The notes below the pieces were generated by a model. The model did no database searches, was not told the origin of the DNA, and saw nothing but the letters and a program-made list of their open reading frames with translations. Positions 18,509 through 26,994 of a DNA stretch of 27,666 nucleotides are shown here, piece after piece; positions within the stretch are counted from its first letter, which is position 1; every line of letters begins with the position of its first letter. This stretch comes from a virus, in the IMG/VR virus record IMGVR_UViG_3300031841_003389, positions 1 through 27,666 of that record. The stretch is one strand, 5' to 3'. Position numbers and translations under genes: made by a program.

Positions 18509-18535
18509 AAGGCGGCAATGTTATATCACCGCCTT
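18509..18535 (-). terminator. Intergenic hairpin, possible intrinsic terminator
   Basis: On the minus strand AAGGCGG and CCGCCTT form a perfect 7-pair G+C-rich stem around a 13-base loop, followed by TTATTAAAAATA. It lies in the 66-base gap between the 254-aa gene (stop at 18552) and the 306-aa gene (ATG at 18485). The GC-rich stem in AT-rich surroundings, with a short T-rich tail, resembles a moderate intrinsic terminator. An mRNA-stabilising hairpin is an alternative. Confidence 0.6.
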
Positions 18536-18551
18536 ATATTAGTATTACACG

Positions 18552-19316
18552 TTATTGGAATTTTTTCTCTATAGATTTATAGATTTCAACTCCTTCATCC
18601 GTTTGTAAAAACGATGCGAACGCTGAGTATGGGTTTTCGTCAAATGGTACAGTCATAAGTTTTTTACCATTAGACGCCCATGTGAAATAACGTTGATCTT
18701 GCGAAAGCTTTATAATATTAGCTTCAACTGCTTTGATAGCAAAGTTTCTAAGCTGCACATTTTCGTCATTTGCAAGTTCTATAAATAAACCTGGATTTCT
18801 TTTTGCAAACAATAAAAGATCTCTTTTAATTTCTTTTGAACTCATTGAAGCAACAGCAGATCCATTTTCAACCCTCATAATAGCTTCTGCTAAGTCAATA
18901 TCAATTGCTTTTGCTAAATTTAAAGCTTCGATTTCAAGCTCAATATTTTCAAGTTCGTCTGTTGCCTGCATAACTGTATCTAGCTCTTCGTATTTTACGC
19001 CTTTCCAAGGGTGATACAAAGATAATAGTTTCTGCAGTGACTGCAACTCTTTAGGCACATATAGTGACCCATTAGTAAACATTACATGCCCTAATGTAAC
19101 TTCCCCGTTTTGCTCATCTCTAAGCGGGCTTGGCATATTAGTAGCATATCTAATTTCGCGTTGTTCGTTTTTTTCCGGATCAAACCAAAGCAATGGTCTA
19201 TTTGCTTTATGTCTTACAGGAATTGTATATGTTAAAGGTGTTCTTCGACCTTTTAAGTAATAGGTGCGGTTTTTAACTTCCCAACCGTCTACCTTAGTTG
19301 TTTTTGTTTTTGCCAT
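18552..19316 (-). CDS. Conserved-looking head-region protein of unknown function, 254 aa
   Basis: The start is ATG at 19316 and the stop is TAA. I do not recognise the family with certainty. The N-terminal 90 residues are basic and beta-like (KNRTYYLKGRRTPLTYTIPV, then a WFDPEKNEQREI segment). Residues 90-200 are helical with repeated Glu/Leu/Ala segments (ELENIELEIEALNLAKAIDI; KRDLLLFAKRNPGLFIELAN). The C-terminus has FTWASNGKKLMTVPFDENPY. No membrane segment, signal peptide or catalytic motif is seen. It follows the major capsid gene and precedes the adaptor genes, and is isolated from both by intergenic hairpins, so a head-completion, decoration or head-tail joining role is plausible. In crAss-like phages this position often carries auxiliary capsid proteins. 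Confidence 0.6.
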   Translation of the reverse strand: MAKTKTTKVDGWEVKNRTYYLKGRRTPLTYTIPVRHKANRPLLWFDPEKNEQREIRYATNMPSPLRDEQNGEVTLGHVMFTNGSLYVPKELQSLQKLLSLYHPWKGVKYEELDTVMQATDELENIELEIEALNLAKAIDIDLAEAIMRVENGSAVASMSSKEIKRDLLLFAKRNPGLFIELANDENVQLRNFAIKAVEANIIKLSQDQRYFTWASNGKKLMTVPFDENPYSAFASFLQTDEGVEIYKSIEKKFQ

Positions 19317-19342
19317 GATATAATAAAATAAAAATATTAAGA

Positions 19343-19380
19343 GTAATAACTACCCCCGTCAGTTCAACGAGGGTAATTAC
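19343..19380 (-). terminator. Hairpin downstream of the major capsid gene, probable terminator
   Basis: On the minus strand GTAATTACCCTCGT (19380-19367) pairs with ACGGGGGTAGTTATTAC (19359-19343) across a 7-base loop. The stem has nine inner pairs (one G-U) and five outer pairs, separated by a three-base bulge. The following bases are T-rich (TCTTAATATTTTTATTTTATT). It sits 13 bases after the capsid stop codon at 19394. This is the usual place for a transcription-reducing terminator after a highly expressed capsid gene. Confidence 0.65.
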
Positions 19381-19393
19381 TACATTTAGGTTA

Positions 19394-20839
19394 CTATGCG
19401 TTTTTCAACAATACAAAGTTGTTAGCACCTTGTACACATAAACATCTTTCAGAAAGGAAGTGTACTTCCATAGCGTCAAGATCAGATGTGTAAGCACCAC
19501 CAACTGAACCAGTGATCCAAGACTTCATTCTTCGGTCATCAGCTTGCGAAGCGCGGTAACGCACGTGCAAGAATGGACGACGAATATTAGTACCTAGGAT
19601 TTGATCGTATACAGTTGAAGTACCAGCTGGAATAAGTACACCGTCAATAGAGTCAGTACCTGCAGCAGTAAGCTGAGAAGTATTTCCTCTTGTTGAAGCG
19701 TCATTTAAGTATTTCCAGTCAGTCTTATAGAAGTCGTAAGATCCTCTACGGAAACCGCTAAATCCAAGATTCAAAGCCATTTCTTCAGAGTTTTCAAACA
19801 ATCCATAAGCAGTACCACCATCAGCACCAGAAGACAAGCCAGCAAGCATGTCGTCGAACTGTAGGTTAGTAGTACGATCTAAGAAAAGCATGTTTTCTTC
19901 GATAGCACCTTGAGTATCTAAGTTTTTAAGGATAGGATCGAAATCACCATCTACAGTACCGATACCACCAGTATGTACATTTCCACGATCTTCGATAGCG
20001 TAGAAAAGACCTTCAGATCCTTTTGCGCCAACAGAAGCGGCAGAAATACCACCAGTAGCTTGAGAAGCAGGCTCAGCCTCTACCATAGCCATTTCAAGAT
20101 AATCTTGGAAACGTAGGCGAGTTTCTGATTCAGCTTTCAAATACCATAGGTATCCAGAAGTTCCATCTTCAGTAGCAACTTCTACCCAACCAATTTGAGA
20201 AGCATCAGATCCAGAAACCTCATACTTATCTTTAATGATGATTGGTGAATTGCTAAACTGAGTGAAAGATGCATCTACAGCGCCAGTCATTCCATTAGTT
20301 CCTTTTCCAAATTCAGAACCGAATACGAATACTTTAAGCGCAGCAGCACCAACCAAAGCGGCATCCCAAGCATTAGCATCGAAAGGATAAGCCTCTACAG
20401 ATGTTGCGTCAGGAGCACCACTAACAATCGCTTTTTGCTCTGTTCCAGTAGCTGGATCAAAAACAACAATTGTTTGGTTTTCACGGATAGCGTGAGCATG
20501 CTGACCAGCTCCGGCACCAACTTTACCATCCGCATCTTGAATAGTAAGTGTAGCATCAGAAACGCCAGCCAATGTACAAGCATCATAAGATACGTGCAAA
20601 CGGTTTTGCTCAGACCATACAACTTGGTCAGAAGTCATAGGCATTTCAGCGCCTACCATATTAAGGAAGCCAGAAAGTGTACGATTACCATATCGCTCTA
20701 CTTCTGCTTCGTAAATCTCAGGCAAATATTGCTGTGAGAAGTCATTCCCAGCTCCGCTAGTAAAATCAATGTAATTACTCTGGAGAGCTTGGGGTTTTGC
20801 TGTTGGGACAATACTCCCAAATAAAGGTGTTAAAGCCAT
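19394..20839 (-). CDS. Major capsid protein, 481 aa
   Basis: The start is ATG at 20839, 12 bases after the scaffold-like gene; the stop is TAG. The N-terminus (MALTPLFGSIVPTAKPQALQ) is followed by a helical arm (FSQQYLPEIYEAEVERYGNR). The middle contains KDKYEVSGSDASQIGWVEVA (about 200-220), RLRFQDYLEMAMVEAEP, and later GFSGFRRGSYDFYKTDWKYL. The C-terminus has RRPFLHVRYRASQADDRRMK and EVHFLSERCLCVQGANNFVL. These strings match my memory of major capsid proteins of crAss-like phages, which have an HK97 fold and similar length (about 490 residues). Order portal, scaffold-like, capsid supports the call. Its DNA looks richer in G+C than its neighbours, as expected for codon selection in the most abundant virion protein. 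Confidence 0.88.
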   Translation of the reverse strand: MALTPLFGSIVPTAKPQALQSNYIDFTSGAGNDFSQQYLPEIYEAEVERYGNRTLSGFLNMVGAEMPMTSDQVVWSEQNRLHVSYDACTLAGVSDATLTIQDADGKVGAGAGQHAHAIRENQTIVVFDPATGTEQKAIVSGAPDATSVEAYPFDANAWDAALVGAAALKVFVFGSEFGKGTNGMTGAVDASFTQFSNSPIIIKDKYEVSGSDASQIGWVEVATEDGTSGYLWYLKAESETRLRFQDYLEMAMVEAEPASQATGGISAASVGAKGSEGLFYAIEDRGNVHTGGIGTVDGDFDPILKNLDTQGAIEENMLFLDRTTNLQFDDMLAGLSSGADGGTAYGLFENSEEMALNLGFSGFRRGSYDFYKTDWKYLNDASTRGNTSQLTAAGTDSIDGVLIPAGTSTVYDQILGTNIRRPFLHVRYRASQADDRRMKSWITGSVGGAYTSDLDAMEVHFLSERCLCVQGANNFVLLKNA

Positions 20840-20851
20840 TTTGTTAAATTT

Positions 20852-22066
20852 TTAGCTGTTAAGTTTAATTTTTTTAATTTTAAGTTTTGAAGAATCATTA
20901 CCACTAAGAACCTTAACCTTTAACCCATTTACAAAAACATCTGGCGATTGCGTTTGGCGTACATCACTACTAATATTTTTAGACTTAGCAGTCATTTCGC
21001 GAATTGCGTCCGCTTTTCCTTGTTCGTAAAAATGATTAATAACACGGTCAGGATTGTTAGCTACATATAAAGCTTTATGGTATCCACCTAAATCAGATAA
21101 TTCACCTTTATCATTTAAGAACTTCTTAACAAAATTATTAATATCTGATTGAGTGTTTGCGACAGAAGAATTATCTTTTAAGCCGTATCTAAACTTCTTT
21201 TCACCAAGATTGAAATCAAAACCTTTGAAATCATTGTCAAAATAGTTTTTTGTACGAGATTGAAAATTTTCTGTACGTTGCTTTATAAGCGTTTGTTCTT
21301 CGTTGTATCTATTGAAAAAGTCCAAAGCTTTTTGCTGCTCTTGAGTTACGCCCGGTCTCAACTTGATCTCGTCGTAGTATTTACTCTTTAAGCCTTCCAA
21401 ATAGTTTTTGGCTTTTGCAATTTCTTCCTTATACGCAATTTTCTTTTTGCGTACATCTCTTTCATCGTCTAATTCTTCATCATATGAAAAATCTTCTAAT
21501 AAAAGGCTAATATCTTCACGCTCCAAATATGGTTTTGTTTTAGCGTAATATTCCTCTAGTAATGCCGATTCTGAAATATTAGAATAATCTGCGTTCAAAC
21601 GAACATAATCTTGTAGTGTTCCGCCGGTTTCATTCATAAAGTCTACAACTTTTTGAATATTTTCTGGCAGCTCAATACCAGCATCCGACTCAACTATAGC
21701 TTGTTCAACTTGCTCGGTAAGTTCTTCAACTTGTTCTTGAACTTCTTCTTCTGTTATTTCTTGAATTAGTCGTACTTCCTCTTCTAGTTTTTCTTCGGAG
21801 GGCCGTATTTCTTCAACCACTGCTTCGCTGTCGCTACTGTCTTTTGGTTCTTCGACAACAGCATCGCTATCATTTGTCTCTTGTGTTTGAACGGCATCTT
21901 CTTCTTTTTTCTTTGTTAAGTCTACTTTAATAGGTTCTTCTATTTGAACCTCTTCTTCTTTTTTGGCAGTAAGATCAACCTTAATTGGCCCTTTATCTTC
22001 TTTTGCCAGCTTTTTCATTTTGCGGGATTTAACTTTAAATTCCCCTTCTTGCTTTACTTCAGCCAT
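20852..22066 (-). CDS. Acidic, coiled-coil scaffold-like protein, 404 aa
   Basis: The start is ATG at 22066, 33 bases after the portal stop codon, with an entirely A/T leader. The first 25 residues are basic. Residues 27-115 are very acidic and repetitive: PIKVDLT occurs at 27-33 and 45-51, each followed by KK-E runs, and DAVVEE/EAVVEE at about 68-73 and 81-86. Residues 95-250 are predicted coiled coil (EEEVQEQVEELTEQVEQAIV). The C-terminal part is basic, ending KLKIKKIKLNS. An acidic helical protein with a basic C-terminus between portal and major capsid genes is the standard profile of a capsid scaffolding protein. No sequence family was recognised, and no protease domain is visible in it or nearby, so head maturation by cleavage is not supported. 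Confidence 0.6.
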   Translation of the reverse strand: MAEVKQEGEFKVKSRKMKKLAKEDKGPIKVDLTAKKEEEVQIEEPIKVDLTKKKEEDAVQTQETNDSDAVVEEPKDSSDSEAVVEEIRPSEEKLEEEVRLIQEITEEEVQEQVEELTEQVEQAIVESDAGIELPENIQKVVDFMNETGGTLQDYVRLNADYSNISESALLEEYYAKTKPYLEREDISLLLEDFSYDEELDDERDVRKKKIAYKEEIAKAKNYLEGLKSKYYDEIKLRPGVTQEQQKALDFFNRYNEEQTLIKQRTENFQSRTKNYFDNDFKGFDFNLGEKKFRYGLKDNSSVANTQSDINNFVKKFLNDKGELSDLGGYHKALYVANNPDRVINHFYEQGKADAIREMTAKSKNISSDVRQTQSPDVFVNGLKVKVLSGNDSSKLKIKKIKLNS

Positions 22067-22099
22067 AATATAATATAATTAGATAATTAAAAATTTACT

Positions 22100-24505
22100 C
22101 TATTTAGGTTCAAACTGTTCTAACCCAAACCCGCCCAATACATCAAATCCAGCAGATTCAAAGTTTTTTGGTAGCGTATCGTTTTTACGCTGATCAATCA
22201 ATTCTGATTGTTGCGTTGCTTGTATTTTAGTTCTTTCGTCTTTACGATCTTCTTTATAAGAGTCTTTTGCTTTTACAGCCTCAGCTTGCGCTTCAGCTAA
22301 TTGTTTATTGAAATTAAATTCTAACTCCATCAAGCGCATTTTGATCTCAGCCTCTCGTTCTAGCTTAGTTATTTCAAAATTAGTTTTACCTTGCTCTAAT
22401 TGTAACTTAGATTCGGTGAGTGCCTGCTGTTTTTGTAATTCTGCTAATGCAGCGGCTTCTGACGCCTGAGCGTTTGCTTGAGCTTGTGCTTGAATGTTTG
22501 CTTGCTGCGCCTGCTGATCTTCTTTTTGTTTCTTTTGACGTTTGATACGTAAGTACTTATTAGCTAAACCAATATTACTAATATTACGTATTTCTATAGC
22601 ATCATCCAAATAAATAGAACCGGTTTGTAATGCAGCTTGTATATTCGCTTCTAAGCTTTGTTTTTCTTCTTCGTCAGGCTCTAATTCTAAATAAATACCA
22701 AAGTCATGCAGGTGCAACGACGATGTTTCTTTGAGTGTGTTTACATTAAACTCGTTTATACTTTGTATTAAGCTTTCTTCTGTTAACGCAAATTCAAATA
22801 TGTCTTTTACTTTTAACGCGATATTCTCACATAGCCTAAGTGTTATATAGGAAGCCGACTGTAATATATGTCTTGTTGCTGTGTTACTATTTGCAGCTGC
22901 AAGTTTTTGTAATCCAACTAAAGCATTCTTATCAGGTGTACTGCCATCTCTTGCTTCATTAAGCCCTGTCACGTCACGTATCATTTGTAGATAATATTGA
23001 TACGTATTAATTAACGATGCAATCTTACCTTGCCCAGAAGACGTTTGTAGTTCTTGAATCGGAACTTTACCAGCATTTAAATCGCCCTCACCAGTATATG
23101 ACCTACCAACGATACTACCAGTTTGGAAATACATATTCAATGCTTCTGACGCATTATAATTTGTACCGTTACCTAAATCAACTTCATTCAAACCATCAAC
23201 GTCAACATATACACCATCTGGTACTATACGAGACATCACTTGCTGAAGTTTTAAATGCGTTAATTGAATCATATCTGCAAAACCTGTGATCCTGCTTACG
23301 ATGGATTCTATCCGTCCTTTATACATCCTAGGCGCCGCAAGGGTGTAATTCATTTCAACTTTTGGTGAATTAGCAAATGGTCTTGTCATGTTTTCTGCTA
23401 ATTTCCAAGAAAGCATTTTTTCGTGCCCTAATATTTTAGCGCCAGTATATAAAACTTCTATTGTTCTACCTACCTTATCAAAATTGTCACTTGGAGGTGG
23501 ATCAAAAGTGTCAGTTTTTTCAAGAGATTTTTCAAGGCCAAACTCAGTCTTTTTAATTTTAAAGACCTGATTCATATATGTCTTATATTCAAAATACAAA
23601 ACACTTATAGTGTCACTGTCATTTTGACCATACTGATTCTTTACATAATCACTATTACCTGGATATTTTTGAATCTCCTTTAAGTCCTCTGCTGTTAAGT
23701 GAGGAAATTGTTTTGCGAGCTCTGGTAAACTAATTTGTTTCACCTCACCTACATAATATAAATCGTCAAAGTTAGGATCTTCTGTATAAGAATAAACCAA
23801 ATTTGCAGGGTCTACATATTTAACTCTAAGCCCGTTTGATTTATTATATTCTGTTTTAGCTGCTCCAATTCCTAATACAGCTAAATCGTATATAAAACGC
23901 TTGCGGGTTTCCGTATATTTGTTTTTATCAAGACAATTATTAATTAACTCTTCTACAGCAATCTCTACAGACTCTTTATAGTTAAGCTGCATGTAAACTT
24001 CAAACTCTTCTTTATCTTGCGGCAATGTTGAAGGATCAGCTACAGAAAAGAAGTTAACAGATGTTTGGTCAGTTAATTGTTGTAAGCTTTGACGATTGAA
24101 CATATCTGATAATACCGTCTCTGCGTATCTTGTTTTCTTTTCTCTTGCGATCGGATCTTGCGCAAACGCTTTTATTTCATAACTACGCTGCGACATTCCA
24201 TTTACAACAATATCAACAAACTTTGGTATAACTGGAATTGGTTTCCAGTCTAAGTTTAGATAAGATAGGTCACCGTTAACAGATAATTCATCTTTATATT
24301 TTTGAATTGATTGCTCTCCACGCGCATAAAGCCTACGTTTATGAAACTCCTGAAAGTTAGCCGTAAATCTATCACCACCGCGGTTATTTCTGAACCATTC
24401 GTTTTCAATAGCCCTTGCTACCTGTAAACCATAGTCTAAAGTTTGCTTTTCCTCATTAGGTACTACCTGATCGGGAAACGAGCTATTATAATTAGTTTTG
24501 ATCAT
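22100..24505 (-). CDS. Portal protein, 801 aa
   Basis: The start is ATG at 24505, three bases after the terminase stop codon. The N-terminal third includes LQVARAIENEWFRNNRGGDR and a helix-rich region. The crown/clip part carries WKPIPVIPKFVDIVVNGMSQ (about 87-106). A conserved block around 505-550 contains RDVTGLNEARDGSTPDKNAL and AAANSNTATRHILQS, which I recognise from crAss-like and marine phage portals. The C-terminal 150 residues (about 655-800) form a long Ala/Gln/Glu coiled coil (QANIQAQAQANAQASEAAAL), fitting a barrel or extended portal tail. The length is typical of this family. The portal forms the dodecameric ring through which DNA is packaged. Order after the large terminase is canonical. 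Confidence 0.85.
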   Translation of the reverse strand: MIKTNYNSSFPDQVVPNEEKQTLDYGLQVARAIENEWFRNNRGGDRFTANFQEFHKRRLYARGEQSIQKYKDELSVNGDLSYLNLDWKPIPVIPKFVDIVVNGMSQRSYEIKAFAQDPIAREKKTRYAETVLSDMFNRQSLQQLTDQTSVNFFSVADPSTLPQDKEEFEVYMQLNYKESVEIAVEELINNCLDKNKYTETRKRFIYDLAVLGIGAAKTEYNKSNGLRVKYVDPANLVYSYTEDPNFDDLYYVGEVKQISLPELAKQFPHLTAEDLKEIQKYPGNSDYVKNQYGQNDSDTISVLYFEYKTYMNQVFKIKKTEFGLEKSLEKTDTFDPPPSDNFDKVGRTIEVLYTGAKILGHEKMLSWKLAENMTRPFANSPKVEMNYTLAAPRMYKGRIESIVSRITGFADMIQLTHLKLQQVMSRIVPDGVYVDVDGLNEVDLGNGTNYNASEALNMYFQTGSIVGRSYTGEGDLNAGKVPIQELQTSSGQGKIASLINTYQYYLQMIRDVTGLNEARDGSTPDKNALVGLQKLAAANSNTATRHILQSASYITLRLCENIALKVKDIFEFALTEESLIQSINEFNVNTLKETSSLHLHDFGIYLELEPDEEEKQSLEANIQAALQTGSIYLDDAIEIRNISNIGLANKYLRIKRQKKQKEDQQAQQANIQAQAQANAQASEAAALAELQKQQALTESKLQLEQGKTNFEITKLEREAEIKMRLMELEFNFNKQLAEAQAEAVKAKDSYKEDRKDERTKIQATQQSELIDQRKNDTLPKNFESAGFDVLGGFGLEQFEPK

Positions 24506-24508
24506 CTA

Positions 24509-26722
24509 TTATATTATTTTTGAACTATAACCTTTATTATCATATTTTTTAAATCCAAGCGAAACTGATTTTATTGTTCTTTCAGCGATTGGCCTATATC
24601 TGTCTTTATTGCAAGCCATAATAGCTAAGCCTGAACTAATTGTAGCATCAAACTTTGTTCTATTATTAATATTAAAACCAGCCCAGTCTTCTAATGTTTT
24701 TTGAAAATACATATTACCATACTGGCCTTCTTTTACTTGGCCAATGTATGTTTCAATATAGCTTTCAATCGCGGCCGCGTGCGCCTGCTTTATATCTTCG
24801 CTTGAGTTTGGTATTCCACCAATTTCTTTTTCTGTTACGGAAAGCTTATTCCATACTCTATCAGGCCTATTCATTGAAAAGCCTCTATACCCTCTTCTTT
24901 TAAAATAATAAAGCAATCTGGGTTTGTTATTTTCACAAAGTAACGGCATGCCATAAAATACGCAGGCCATTAATACATCTTCAAAAAATATTTCAGCTGT
25001 TTGTGGTCGCGCAATATATTCTAAAAAAAATGAGTTAGGGGGTGCGTCCTCCATACTAAATTTTGTTAAACCATGCAAAGATCCTTTAGACCCTCTTTTA
25101 TCCACGGTACCAGATATATCGTAGCTATCACATCCGAATGCACCTATATGCTCATTACCTGGAGACTTAACTCCGTTTTTTACTATTACGCAGTTTTGCA
25201 GATTTTTAGGTGGCACCCAGGATACTTTAAATCTTCCGGTTTTATTTGGGTAGAATTGTACGCGAGTATCTTGTTTTCCATTTTCCCATTGGAAGTTACC
25301 AATTGTTATATATTCCCGAACACCAAACTCTTCATTAAAATCTATTTGCTCGTATATTTTAGTAAGATTGAATAAAGACTCTTTGGCCTCATCTCTAAAG
25401 GCGTGCTGCTCAGTTCTTGGGAATTGGCGGTAATATTCGTTTAAACCATCTTGATCTTGTTTTAGACCATCAACTTCATTTTGCCAATGCTCTATAACTC
25501 CTTGATCAATTAATTCGCCATACGGTCCTTCAATTGGCTCTGGCGGTGTATCAAAGACAGGGTGTCCATAAGAATCAATGAATCCTTCGTAGTTCCATTC
25601 CATAGGTATGAACAGAGAGTATAATCCCGAAGCAGTCTGTCCGTTGCGGTTTCGTTTAGTAACGTCTGAATCATCATATAGCTTTTTAAAATTTGCACCT
25701 CCTTTGTCTAATGCGTTAGAGGTTGAACCCATCATACATTTTCCAACAATACGAGAACCTAACCTTAAACAGGTTTTAGTTACACGCCAGTTATTCAATA
25801 TATTATCAGGTCTTTCCCATTTACCAGATTCATCATGTACTAACAGCTTTAATTTTTCACCATCATAACTGTTGTCACCTGTATTCTTCCAGTCAATAGT
25901 TGTATCCAGCCCTTCTAATTCATCTGGGTTATCGCCAGTATCTAGTTTTCTTCTAGTTAATTTTGAAGCTGGAACTCTATAAGCTAATTCTGTTTTTGGA
26001 CGGTCCATACCGTCTTGTATTGGTTTAAAGAAAAAAGGATAGTTAACTGATATTGGCACTACCTTATCTGTAAACATTTTCTTTGCGTCACCACCGGATT
26101 TTGATAATATACCAAAACGCGAATCGGATGATATTGTTGCTTGATTAACTGTTTCGCCAGACGCCATAAATGAAAAACCAGAACGACGGTTTTTAAGATA
26201 ACACATGCCATAACATCTTTGGTCTGCTTTACATGCTTCCCAAAAAATAAAAAACAATCTATTTGACTCTCTAAACTCCGCGGCTCCTACATCAATTTTA
26301 GACCACTGAAGATACATATAATGTGTACCGGTAATATAAGTAGGTTTGCCTTTATTGATAAACCAGAATCCTTCATCACGTCTTTTGAATTCTTCATCAA
26401 TATAGTCATAGTACTTTTCTTTAAAATACTCTGGCTTTTGATTCCATTCAAATACACTTTTTATCTTATCAAGCTCTTTCGGGTATTCCTCCCTACCCCA
26501 CTTTTCGCCTTTAAACTTTTTTGGATCATCAGCTTTTGGTAAAGCTATTTTTAAATTTTGTATGCTATACACATCCCCAATCTGGCCTGTCTTACTAATG
26601 ACAATTACATCACTGTCTTTATCATAGCCATATTTCCATTGCTTATATCTATTCTTTTTGTTAAGGGTTTTCTTGTCTATATAGTCAGGCAGAACTTCGA
26701 GTAACGTTTGCGTATAAGTCAT
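24509..26722 (-). CDS. terL: Terminase large subunit, 737 aa
   Basis: The start ATG at 26722 overlaps the TGA of the preceding small gene (ATGA). The N-terminal ATPase has a deviant Walker A, KNRRSGFS at 177-184, without the canonical GKS/T. Walker B is LLVHDES with D297 and E298. The C-terminal RNase H-like nuclease shows GCDSYDIS with D532 (and D535), acidic residues in FFEDVLMACVFYG, and D692 in KFDATISSGLAIMA. The order ATPase then nuclease and the length fit large terminases of the crAss-like type (about 700-750 residues). It cuts concatemeric DNA and pumps it through the portal encoded three bases downstream. Functional residues are inferred by motif matching. Confidence 0.9.
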   Translation of the reverse strand: MTYTQTLLEVLPDYIDKKTLNKKNRYKQWKYGYDKDSDVIVISKTGQIGDVYSIQNLKIALPKADDPKKFKGEKWGREEYPKELDKIKSVFEWNQKPEYFKEKYYDYIDEEFKRRDEGFWFINKGKPTYITGTHYMYLQWSKIDVGAAEFRESNRLFFIFWEACKADQRCYGMCYLKNRRSGFSFMASGETVNQATISSDSRFGILSKSGGDAKKMFTDKVVPISVNYPFFFKPIQDGMDRPKTELAYRVPASKLTRRKLDTGDNPDELEGLDTTIDWKNTGDNSYDGEKLKLLVHDESGKWERPDNILNNWRVTKTCLRLGSRIVGKCMMGSTSNALDKGGANFKKLYDDSDVTKRNRNGQTASGLYSLFIPMEWNYEGFIDSYGHPVFDTPPEPIEGPYGELIDQGVIEHWQNEVDGLKQDQDGLNEYYRQFPRTEQHAFRDEAKESLFNLTKIYEQIDFNEEFGVREYITIGNFQWENGKQDTRVQFYPNKTGRFKVSWVPPKNLQNCVIVKNGVKSPGNEHIGAFGCDSYDISGTVDKRGSKGSLHGLTKFSMEDAPPNSFFLEYIARPQTAEIFFEDVLMACVFYGMPLLCENNKPRLLYYFKRRGYRGFSMNRPDRVWNKLSVTEKEIGGIPNSSEDIKQAHAAAIESYIETYIGQVKEGQYGNMYFQKTLEDWAGFNINNRTKFDATISSGLAIMACNKDRYRPIAERTIKSVSLGFKKYDNKGYSSKII

Positions 26723-26994
26723 CTCGATCTTCCTTCTGCGAACCCTTTAAATGATTTAGCTTTGGTTGCTTTATCTGCACCCTCTAGCAACGCTTTTTCT
26801 TCTTCAATACGGTTAAGTATTTCAAATGCGTCAAAAATTGCTAACTTTTTAGTTGCTGCTGCATTTTTAAGTCTGTCTGCTGAAACATCATCCTCTGTGT
26901 TAGTGATAATCATTTCTTCAGCAACTTTCACAAGCTCCTTAACTGCTTTTTGCCCAGCTCGGATTATATTCCTCTTCGTTTCCTTTACGTCCAT
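26719..26994 (-). CDS. Small helical protein upstream of terL, candidate small terminase, 91 aa
   Basis: The ATG at 26994 lies 56 bases inside the 3' end of the GroES-like gene; the TGA overlaps the terL start (ATGA). The protein is almost all helix: DVKETKRNIIRAGQKAVKEL, then SADRLKNAAATKKLAIFDAF (about 39-58) and EILNRIEEEKALLEG, with a basic C-terminus (FKGFAEGRSR). No recognisable helix-turn-helix is evident. Position directly before terL and small size fit a small terminase subunit or a packaging accessory, but I cannot confirm this from sequence. A later Met (residue 28) could act as an alternative start and would remove the overlap, but the first Met gives the more conserved-looking N-terminus. 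Confidence 0.55.
   Translation of the reverse strand: MDVKETKRNIIRAGQKAVKELVKVAEEMIITNTEDDVSADRLKNAAATKKLAIFDAFEILNRIEEEKALLEGADKATKAKSFKGFAEGRSR

Noticed and set aside
20852-22066. Head maturation protease role for the scaffold-like protein
   Set aside because: No Ser-His-Asp or similar protease motif is visible; the protein is acidic, repetitive and coiled coil.
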